A stretch of 12,329 bases of DNA, taken from Alistipes sp. GTDB taxonomy: Bacteria; Bacteroidota; Bacteroidia; Bacteroidales; Rikenellaceae. The stretch spans positions 1 through 12,329 of the forward strand of contig JAFYOF010000090.1 of the NCBI GenBank assembly GCA_017560305.1, written 5' to 3'. The stretch's first letter is position 1. The number at the start of each line of letters is the position of its first letter. The notes below the pieces were generated by a model, which was given only the letters and a program-made list of their open reading frames with translations, did not search any database and was not told the origin of the DNA. Position numbers and translations under genes: made by a program. Below, piece after piece: positions 1-4,863 of this stretch.

Positions 1-72
1 GATGTAGCGCAGTCCGGTTAGCGCACCTGCTTTGGGAGCAGGGGGTCCCAGGTTCGAATCCTGGTATCCCGA
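1..72 (+). tRNA. tRNA-Pro(TGG), 5' end cut off by the window
   Basis: This is a proline tRNA missing only its first three bases, which lie before the window; the 3' acceptor strand TATCCCG implies a 5' strand CGGGATG, of which GATG is present. The D-arm, the anticodon stem CCTGC/GCAGG with loop TTTGGGA (anticodon TGG) and a canonical T-arm with loop TTCGAAT are all visible. The discriminator is A72 and CCA is not encoded. A terminator hairpin follows after four bases. Confidence 0.96.
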
Positions 73-76
73 CAAG

Positions 77-107
77 AAATAGCAATCCATTTTGGGTTGC
101 TATTTTT
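77..107 (+). terminator. Rho-independent terminator of tRNA-Pro
   Basis: A 12-bp stem, AAATAGCAATCC pairing with GGGTTGCTATTT (one G-T pair) around a 5-nt ATTTT loop, runs directly into a T-rich tract. It lies five bases past the tRNA 3' end, so it most likely ends the tRNA-Pro transcript. Confidence 0.85.
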
Positions 108-143
108 GTTTTATGGCAATTGCTTTAGGGTGAAGGGTTGCTT

Positions 144-255
144 GGCGAGATGGATTGGACTTGATAGCCCAATCTTTTTTTGTTGCGTTAGGATCTAAAT
201 GTAAACATTCCACCCTCACACAACAAAAAAACTTTGCTACGCAAACCATCTCGCC
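144..255. repeat. 112-bp nested inverted-repeat element
   Basis: Two perfect arm pairs are nested: outer GGCGAGATGG (144-153) with CCATCTCGCC (246-255), and inner TTTTTTTGTTG (175-185) with CAACAAAAAAA (221-231). Smaller palindromes sit between them: ATTGG/CCAAT (154-158 and 169-173) and AATGTAAACATT (198-209). No ORF is inside. The layout resembles a non-coding interspersed repeat or MITE, but no flanking target-site duplication was identified, and copy number cannot be judged from one window. Confidence 0.6.
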
Positions 256-288
256 TTACATTTTCGCTATACCACGATTAGAGTAATG

Positions 289-399
289 GTAGGTTGCGGG
301 CATAAAAGATATTTATTCGCTTCGCTTATTAGGTATGCCCGCTTCGACTAAAGTCGGTCGAATACTAAAAAAACAGGTTGCTCAATCGAGCAACCTACC
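289..399. repeat. 111-bp nested inverted-repeat region ending in a terminator
   Basis: The ends are GGTAGGTTGC (289-298) and GCAACCTACC (390-399), a perfect 10-bp inverted pair. Inside are GCGGGCATA (296-304) with TATGCCCGC (334-342) and the small hairpin CGACtaaaGTCG (345-356). The right end is shared with the rho-independent terminator at 366-396, so the 289-298 copy could compete with the terminator stem for pairing. Whether this is a mobile repeat or terminator-associated structure is not clear. Confidence 0.55.
366..396 (-). terminator. Rho-independent terminator of the barrel gene
   Basis: On the minus strand a perfect 9-bp stem, AGGTTGCTC/GAGCAACCT with a GATT loop, is followed by G and seven T residues. 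It starts nine bases after the stop codon of the outer-membrane protein gene and is a textbook intrinsic terminator. Confidence 0.88.
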
Positions 400-404
400 T
401 TATC

Positions 405-1373
405 TTAAAAACCGAAGAAACAACTTACATATAGATAATACTTATCTTTCAAACTACTATCCTTCAAATCGTGATAACGGAAGTTGGGGGAAATCTTGAT
501 ATACTTGCAGGGGCGAATCTCAACACCAGCCATATAGGTAGACTCATCCTTGGCGATATTCCAATCATCATTTGACCAAAGATTATCGTAGCGGGCAAAG
601 GCATTGACCATCTTCGAGAGTTTCACTGTGGTATATAGCGACACGCCAGCAAGGTCTGCATCGGCAACATTATTCGCATTCTGCATCAGGTTATACTCCG
701 CTCCAAGCGAGAAGTAATCGTTCTTATATCCCGCAAATGCCGCATAGACAAAGATATCCTCACCCGACTTGTCTGCCTCATTCATACTGCCATACAGGCG
801 CAGCGTAAGACCCTTCACGGGCTTGAATGTCCAACCCATACCATAGAGCAGACCATCATTCACCTGCAACTTCTTATAGCCGTTACCATTCACCACAATC
901 GCATCACCCGATACCCAATCGGCAAACTTATACGCCACCGAAAGACCCAAATCGGCGCTGCTTGCAAACTTGTAGTAATCCTGCAACACCATCTTCATAT
1001 AGCGGTAGCCCCAGAAATCCTCCTGCACCTTGAAACTTGTGGTAGAGATAAGACCTCCGTGCAGAGTCAGGCGGTCACGCTTCCAGCTCACCTGCGCATT
1101 CTTGATATAGGCGATACGCTGCAAATCATCCACATTGCTCGACTTACCGATATCCATCACCGCCTTGAACGACAGACCCCTACCCATATCGTACTGATAG
1201 CCGAAGTAGCTTCTGTCCATAGAGAAACCTCTATCGTCGTTGTCAGCGCCAAATCCCGTATGGAAATTGCCGAACACATTGATTATAGCCTTACCCTTTG
1301 GCTCGCTCTCCGACTGCGCCATCGCAGATAATACGCCCACGCAAAAGAGTGCGCACAAAAATAACTTTCTCAT
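405..1373 (-). CDS. Outer-membrane beta-barrel (porin-like) protein
   Basis: This encodes a 322-residue exported protein that most likely forms an outer-membrane beta-barrel. The N-terminus MRKLFLCALFCVGVLSAMAQ is a signal peptide with probable cleavage after Ala19 (SAMA|Q). The rest is rich in alternating hydrophobic and aromatic strands separated by short polar turns, and it ends in an aromatic residue (FFGF), as barrel proteins do. The spacing and motifs are reminiscent of OprO/OprP-type porins of the Bacteroidota, but the substrate cannot be told. The start was placed at the ATG at 1373 because it begins the signal peptide; an in-frame ATG at 1427 would add 18 residues unlike a signal peptide and would sit on top of the promoter. 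It has its own promoter and terminator, so it is probably monocistronic. Confidence 0.8.
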   Translation of the reverse strand: MRKLFLCALFCVGVLSAMAQSESEPKGKAIINVFGNFHTGFGADNDDRGFSMDRSYFGYQYDMGRGLSFKAVMDIGKSSNVDDLQRIAYIKNAQVSWKRDRLTLHGGLISTTSFKVQEDFWGYRYMKMVLQDYYKFASSADLGLSVAYKFADWVSGDAIVVNGNGYKKLQVNDGLLYGMGWTFKPVKGLTLRLYGSMNEADKSGEDIFVYAAFAGYKNDYFSLGAEYNLMQNANNVADADLAGVSLYTTVKLSKMVNAFARYDNLWSNDDWNIAKDESTYMAGVEIRPCKYIKISPNFRYHDLKDSSLKDKYYLYVSCFFGF

Positions 1374-1426
1374 CTTTGAACTAAATTTTGACACAAATAT
1401 AACCCGAATTCGCCACTCGGCCCACA

Positions 1427-1459
1427 CAAAGATAGTTAAATAATTGATAAATCAACAAA
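1427..1459 (-). promoter_or_regulatory. Bacteroidota-type promoter for the barrel gene
   Basis: On the minus strand TTTG (1456-1459) is separated by 21 bases from TATCTTTG (1427-1434), matching the TTTG/TAnnTTTG pattern of the Bacteroidota housekeeping sigma factor. This would give a leader of about 45 nt. A second TAnnTTTG match, TATATTTG, lies nearer the gene (about 1392-1399) but has no TTTG at the right distance. The -33 box coincides with the T-tract of the upstream gene's terminator. Confidence 0.65.
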
Positions 1460-1494
1460 AAAAGGTTGCCTAACCTTGCGATCAGACAACCTTA
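1457..1494 (-). terminator. Rho-independent terminator of the M3 peptidase gene
   Basis: On the minus strand AAGGTTG (1487-1493) pairs with CAACCTT (1462-1468), and the second arm runs into seven T residues (1457-1463). It lies about 20 bases after the peptidase stop codon. The outer stem AGGTTG/CAACCT is shared with the barrel gene's terminator at 366-396. Confidence 0.78.
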
Positions 1495-1512
1495 AAACAC
1501 GGAGTATTCCGA

Positions 1513-3606
1513 TTATTTCATACCGCGATTGCGCAACAAAGCGTCAATCTGTGGCTCACGGCCACGGAAGGCCTTGTACATAGTCATACCATCGTCGATA
1601 CCGCCTGGGGTGAGGATATGCTTGCGGAACTTGGTCGCAACCTCCTGATTGAAGATGTCACCAGTCTCCTCGAAAGCGTCGAACGCATCAGCATCCAATA
1701 CCTCTGCCCACATATAGCTATAGTAGCCCGCAGTGTAACCACCGCCCATAGTGTGGCTGAAGTTTGTCATACGGTAGCGTGGCAAAATCTGTGATGGGAT
1801 GCCGCGCTTTGCAAGACCTGCAGCCTCGAAATCCATCACATTGAGGTTCTCTGGAATCTCAGTAAGGATGTGCAAGTCCATATCGCTGAGCGACGCTGCG
1901 ATGTACTCCACAGTAGCGAAGCCCTGACCATACTTCGAGCTCTCCTCAATCTTCTTCACAAGCTCCATTGGGATAATCTCGCCAGTCTTGTAGTGCTTTG
2001 CGTAGACTGCCAACACCTCTGGGTGGAATGCCCAGTGCTCGTTAATCTGCGATGGCAACTCAACGAAGTCACGCTCCACGCCAGTACCGCTGTACTGAAC
2101 ATCGCGCATAAAGCTGTGCAATGCGTGACCGAACTCGTGGAAGATAGTCTGAACATTGTCGATGCTCTGCAATGCAGGGCCGTCACCCGTAGGCGCTGCG
2201 CTGTTGCAGCAGTTTACAACGATAGGAATCACACGCTCGCCATTCTCGTAGCTCTGACCACGGAATGATGTACACCAAGCACCAGCACGCTTGCTCTCGC
2301 GTGGGAAGTTATCGCTGAAGAAGATAGCCAGAGTCTTGCCATCGCGGTCAATCACCTCATAAGCCTTTGCTGTTGGCTCGTAAGATGGCACCTCGGCTGT
2401 GATATCCTTGAATGTCAAGCCATAGAGCTTGTTTGCAACATAGAATACACCCTGCATAACATTCCCAATCTCGAGGTAAGAGCGAATCTCCTGCTCATCG
2501 ACAGCATACTTCGCCTTCTTTGCCTTGTCGAGGTAGTACATATAGTCCCAACCTGCAGGCTCGAATGACTTGCCCTCCTTACGAATCTCGCGGCGGATAT
2601 CCTCAATCTCCTCCTTAGCCTTTGCTACGGCTGGAGTCCACACCTGCTCCAAGAGGTTGTAAACAGCCTCTGGGGTCTTTGCCATACGATCATCAAGAGC
2701 CATCTGCGCATAGTTCTCGAAGCCCATCAAGCGAGCCTTCTCCAAGCGCAAAGCGACAATCTTAGCAGAGATAGCCTTGTTGTCGTAGTCGTTGTCCTGA
2801 TTACCACGGTTGTAGTATGCGTTGTAAACCTTCTCACGCAACTCGCGGTTCTCGCAGTACTGCAACACAGGGTTGCAGCTTGGGCGCTGCATATTGAACA
2901 TCCACTTGCCAGCCTGACCATTCTGCTCTGCCATCTTCGCCGCTGCTGCGATGTTCTCCTCTGGCAAGCCAGCGAGCTCCTCAACGCTATCAACGGTTAC
3001 GAATGTGTTGTTGGTCTCGTGGAGAAGATTCTGTGAGAATGTGAGCTGCAACATAGAAAGCTCCTTGTTAAGACCGCGAAGCGTCTCCTTCTGCTCGTCA
3101 GTGAGCTCAGCGCCGCTATTCACGAAGCGCTTGTAGATGTTCTCCAACACCTTGTTCTGCTCGGCGTTCAAACCGAGTGACTCACGCTGCTCATACACAG
3201 CCTTCACGCGAGCGAAGAGCTCGGCGTTCATATAGATGTCGTCGCTGTGAGATGAGAAGAGTGGCGAGAGCTCCTTCTCCAACTCGCGCATCTCGTCGGT
3301 AGAGTTACTGCTTGAGAGTGGAGAGAATGTGCCACGCACCTTGCGAAGCAACTCACCGCTGCAATCCATCGCTGCGATGGTGTTCTCGAATGTAGGCGCC
3401 TCCTGGTTTGCCACGATAGCGGCAATCTCCGCCTTCTGCTCCTCCATACCCTTGAGCATACCCTCGCGATAGTTCTCGATGGTAATCTCCGAGAAAGGAG
3501 CAATTCCAAATGGAGCCGTAAACTCGTTGAAGAGTGGGTTGTCGCTCTTCTTGGCGCAACCGCACAAAGCGAGTGCTACGGCAGCAATCATTACTGTTTT
3601 CTTCAT
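1513..3606 (-). CDS. M3-family zinc metallopeptidase lipoprotein (peptidyl-dipeptidase Dcp-like)
   Basis: The 697-residue product belongs to peptidase family M3 (thimet oligopeptidase/Dcp), which cleaves short peptides. The zinc motif HEFGH is at 490-494, with His497 following, and the third ligand is expected to be Glu516 in RDFVELPSQINEHW. The C-terminal GGGYTAGYYSYMWAEVLDADAF, conserved in M3 enzymes and including substrate-contacting tyrosines, is present near residues 635-660. Length is normal for the family. The N-terminus is a lipoprotein signal with lipobox LCGC and acylation expected at Cys17, so the enzyme is membrane-tethered on the periplasmic side or beyond; the following AKKSDN is not an obvious acidic surface-export signal. 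The distance from the first zinc His to the Glu is a few residues shorter than I recall for E. coli Dcp. No clear promoter was found upstream; the preceding tRNA has a strong terminator. Assignment to Dcp rather than oligopeptidase A is less certain than the family. Confidence 0.93.
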   Translation of the reverse strand: MKKTVMIAAVALALCGCAKKSDNPLFNEFTAPFGIAPFSEITIENYREGMLKGMEEQKAEIAAIVANQEAPTFENTIAAMDCSGELLRKVRGTFSPLSSSNSTDEMRELEKELSPLFSSHSDDIYMNAELFARVKAVYEQRESLGLNAEQNKVLENIYKRFVNSGAELTDEQKETLRGLNKELSMLQLTFSQNLLHETNNTFVTVDSVEELAGLPEENIAAAAKMAEQNGQAGKWMFNMQRPSCNPVLQYCENRELREKVYNAYYNRGNQDNDYDNKAISAKIVALRLEKARLMGFENYAQMALDDRMAKTPEAVYNLLEQVWTPAVAKAKEEIEDIRREIRKEGKSFEPAGWDYMYYLDKAKKAKYAVDEQEIRSYLEIGNVMQGVFYVANKLYGLTFKDITAEVPSYEPTAKAYEVIDRDGKTLAIFFSDNFPRESKRAGAWCTSFRGQSYENGERVIPIVVNCCNSAAPTGDGPALQSIDNVQTIFHEFGHALHSFMRDVQYSGTGVERDFVELPSQINEHWAFHPEVLAVYAKHYKTGEIIPMELVKKIEESSKYGQGFATVEYIAASLSDMDLHILTEIPENLNVMDFEAAGLAKRGIPSQILPRYRMTNFSHTMGGGYTAGYYSYMWAEVLDADAFDAFEETGDIFNQEVATKFRKHILTPGGIDDGMTMYKAFRGREPQIDALLRNRGMK

Positions 3607-3685
3607 ACTATTTATATATTTAAGTTAAATATTTTCCTTCACTGCTCGGGGCTGGCGTTGTGACCGATACCTCCGAGGTGGAAAT

Positions 3686-3714
3686 AAAAAAAGCGACTAC
3701 GCTTTGGTAGTCGC
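3686..3714 (-). terminator. Rho-independent terminator of the CAT-anticodon tRNA
   Basis: On the minus strand GCGACTAC (3707-3714) pairs perfectly with GTAGTCGC (3693-3700) around a 6-nt loop and runs into seven T residues (3686-3692). It lies about 11 bases after the tRNA 3' end. Confidence 0.9.
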
Positions 3715-3725
3715 CTAAAAATTTG

Positions 3726-3799
3726 TGGACCCAGAGGGGCATGATCCCACGACCTTCGGATTATGAGTCCGCTGCTCTAACCGACTGAGCTATGGGTCC
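3726..3799 (-). tRNA. tRNA-Met(CAT), elongator (tRNA-Ile2 not excluded)
   Basis: A 74-nt tRNA folds with acceptor GGACCCA/TGGGTCC, D-stem GCTC/GAGC, anticodon loop CTCATAA (anticodon CAT) and T-stem GTGGG/CCCTC with one T-T mismatch. The 5' end is not of the initiator type, because the acceptor starts with a G-C pair. Both elongator tRNA-Met and lysidine-modified tRNA-Ile2 have this anticodon; sequence alone cannot settle which, and Met is the default. The T-loop is ATCATGC rather than the usual TTCRANN, and position 27-43 is a G-A mismatch. CCA is not encoded. It has its own promoter and terminator. Confidence 0.9.
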
Positions 3800-3828
3800 G
3801 ACGCAACTCCTTACGAGTTTTGCGAGTG

Positions 3829-3859
3829 CAAAGTTATGATAAAAATTTATAAAATGAAA
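3829..3859 (-). promoter_or_regulatory. Promoter of the CAT-anticodon tRNA
   Basis: On the minus strand TAACTTTG (3829-3836) matches TAnnTTTG, and TTTC (3856-3859) lies 19 bases upstream as an imperfect -33 box. The predicted start point is about 20-25 nt before the mature tRNA 5' end, a sensible length for a tRNA leader. Confidence 0.65.
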
Positions 3860-4140
3860 TTTTCAACGATAAAAAGTCGTTTTCCTCTATCTTTTGCACT
3901 CGTCCCATCAGTTCACATTACACTTTTCCAAATTACAAATTAACAAAATCGCCATCGCGAGGAGCTTTAGCGACGCGGCAATCTCCTTTTGTGCTTGTTG
4001 CTATTCTATTTTTCAACCGAACAATTCAACAAAGGTAGATTCCCATCATTTTTACTTTCGCCCTAATTACTATTCCGAAAGTTACAAGATGTAAAAATGG
4101 GGAATGACGATTATATTATTTTGTTTCATATGGATAAGTG
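3860..4140. other. Divergent intergenic spacer with no gene seen
   Basis: This A/T-rich stretch separates the minus-strand tRNA promoter from the plus-strand promoter at 4141. A 66-codon open frame on the plus strand (3894-4094) has no coding character and contains the interspersed repeat at 3953-3986, so it is not called. Apart from that repeat nothing functional was recognised. Confidence 0.6.
3953..3986 (+). repeat. GCGAGGAGC/GCGACG/GCAATCTCC interspersed repeat unit
   Basis: The unit reads CATCGCGAGGAGC, a TTTA spacer, GCGACGCGGC and AATCTCC, an imperfect palindrome. It closely resembles the short palindromic repeat CATTGCGAGGAGC...GCGACG..GCAATCTCC that recurs between genes in many unrelated bacterial genomes. 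Only one copy is present in the window. Identification is from remembered sequence pattern, not a search. Confidence 0.6.
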
Positions 4141-4171
4141 TTGGCGATAACAGATTTATTTACTATATTTG
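4141..4171 (+). promoter_or_regulatory. Promoter of the structured leader and small membrane protein gene
   Basis: TTGG (4141-4144) is followed after 19 bases by TATATTTG (4164-4171), a perfect match to TAnnTTTG with a slightly imperfect -33 box. Transcription would start at about 4177-4180, roughly 295 nt ahead of the ATG at 4474, placing the whole structured region inside the transcript. Confidence 0.68.
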
Positions 4172-4177
4172 TAAAAC

Positions 4178-4445
4178 ATTAAACAAGTTTGCCTATGAAA
4201 CACTAACAAAAAAAAACAAAACTCATTTTAGTGCGGGTAAAGTGCTAAAGACTTCCGCACATACATATTCATAAAAAGCATTTGCTTTACGCTTTGTATA
4301 TCGAAATCTGGAAAATTTCAAAAAATAGCAACAAAGGTAAGGTTAATGCTCACTCCGTTTGGCGTGAGCTTAATTTCTTATTATCGTTGCTAAGGTATTC
4401 CAGAACCTCGATATACATAATAAGCGGTTTTGCTTACGCTTTTTA
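4178..4445 (+). ncRNA. Highly structured leader RNA or small ncRNA, family unknown
   Basis: Reading from the predicted start point, the RNA holds four structures. (1) Hairpin GTGCGG/CCGCAC at 4231-4260, extended inside by AAGT/ACTT. (2) Small hairpin AAAGC-ATTT-GCTTT at 4275-4288. (3) A long rod at 4295-4417 built of successive perfect stems: TGTATATCG/CGATATACA, TCTGGAA/TTCCAGA, TAGCAAC/GTTGCTA and TTAATGCTCAC/GTGAGCTTAA (one bulged T), capped by CC-GTTT-GG. (4) A terminator-like hairpin at 4422-4445. The rod lies between two near-identical direct repeats (4276-4294 and 4422-4441). A three-codon ORF, ATG AAA CAC TAA, sits at 4195-4206. The region is upstream of, and co-oriented with, the small membrane protein gene, so it may be a cis-acting leader; the rod shape also recalls 6S-like RNA. 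I do not recognise a named family with confidence. The exact 5' and 3' ends are inferred. Confidence 0.7.
4422..4445 (+). terminator. Weak terminator-like hairpin ending the structured RNA
   Basis: AAGCG (4422-4426) pairs with CGCTT (4437-4441) around a 10-nt loop, followed by T residues. The stem has only five pairs, so termination would be partial or conditional. The same AAGCG could instead pair with CGCTT at 4290-4294, extending the rod and removing the terminator. Confidence 0.45.
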
Positions 4446-4473
4446 ATTTACTAACTTTTAAACCTAAACTACT

Positions 4474-4812
4474 ATGGACGGAATTACTATTGTTGTTTGT
4501 TTGATTTTTGGAATATTGCAAATTATTCTATTCTTCAAAATTTGGGGAATGACCAATAATGTTAAACGAATCCTTAACATCTTCGAAGAGGTAACAAAAG
4601 AAAAGAGATTAGAACTCGAAACTGCCGCAAAGAAAGCAAAGTACAACAACGCGACAGGAAATGCTGCCGATAAATTTAACATTGGAGATTTAGTTGTTGA
4701 CTCTAACGGCATTCAGTGGAGAGTTGCCGAGATTAACGGCGGAATTGTTGTTTGCAAAAACAGCACGAAAGGTATCGTAGAATATGCAGAAGATGAAATT
4801 TCTCTCTTCTAA
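4474..4812 (+). CDS. Small membrane-anchored protein with C-terminal beta (KOW/SH3-like) domain, unknown function
   Basis: The 112-residue product has three visible parts: a transmembrane helix at about residues 4-24 (ITIVVCLIFGILQIILFF), a charged helical linker at about 27-65 (NVKRILNIFEEVTKEKRLEL and onward) and a compact beta-rich segment at 68-112 starting FNIGDLVVDSNGIQWRVAEI. The GDLVV...G..W.V..I pattern resembles small SH3/KOW-like barrels such as those in DUF2158 proteins, but this is a shape resemblance only. With one N-terminal helix and no cleavable signal, the soluble domain is probably cytoplasmic, given the positive residues after the helix. The gene is alone, preceded by the structured leader and closed by a bidirectional terminator. 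The ATG at 4474 is the only sensible start; no Shine-Dalgarno sequence is seen, and the preceding bases are A-rich. Function not recognised. Confidence 0.82.
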   Translation: MDGITIVVCLIFGILQIILFFKIWGMTNNVKRILNIFEEVTKEKRLELETAAKKAKYNNATGNAADKFNIGDLVVDSNGIQWRVAEINGGIVVCKNSTKGIVEYAEDEISLF

Positions 4813-4821
4813 TGATAGTAA

Positions 4822-4853
4822 AAAAAATCCGAGGCTCAAACCTCGGATTTTTT
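4822..4853. terminator. Bidirectional rho-independent terminator between convergent genes
   Basis: A perfect 13-bp stem, AAAAAATCCGAGG (4822-4834) with CCTCGGATTTTTT (4841-4853) around loop CTCAAA, gives a GC-rich core with a T-tract on either strand. It serves both the plus-strand small membrane protein gene (stop at 4812) and the minus-strand M23 gene (stop at 4864). An outer ATGATA/TATCAT pair (4812-4817 and 4853-4858) flanks it. Confidence 0.93.
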
Positions 4854-4863
4854 ATCATAGTTT

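Larger units (their letters stand above)
113..404. other. Gene-free intergenic region between tRNA-Pro and the barrel gene
   Basis: No coding sequence with plausible start, length and composition is seen. The stretch is filled by two nested inverted-repeat structures (144-255 and 289-399, listed separately) and by the minus-strand terminator of the barrel gene. It lies beside a tRNA, a common integration site, but no integrase, transposase or recognisable duplication of the tRNA end is present. Confidence 0.7.

Noticed and set aside
144..399. CRISPR array or attachment site in the repeat-rich spacer
   Set aside because: The repeats are inverted pairs, not evenly spaced direct repeats, and there is no cas gene, integrase or copy of a tRNA 3' end.
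1374..1427. Longer start for the barrel protein (18 extra residues)
   Set aside because: The extra residues precede a perfect signal peptide and their codons overlap the likely promoter.
3894..4094. 66-codon open frame on the plus strand
   Set aside because: It overlaps the interspersed repeat, has no coding-like composition or recognisable protein pattern, and ends before the promoter at 4141.
4295..4417. Calling the rod a 6S RNA outright
   Set aside because: The rod shape is suggestive, but the characteristic large central bubble and family sequence cannot be confirmed by eye, so it is left as a structured RNA of unknown family.
4231..4445. tmRNA, RNase P RNA or SRP RNA
   Set aside because: There is no tRNA-like ends with a tag frame, no RNase P conserved core and no SRP GNAR-type apical motif in the expected setting.
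4464..4712. 82-codon frame opposite the small membrane protein gene
   Set aside because: It is an antisense shadow: no promoter or family resemblance, while the plus-strand frame has a promoter, helix, folded domain and terminator.
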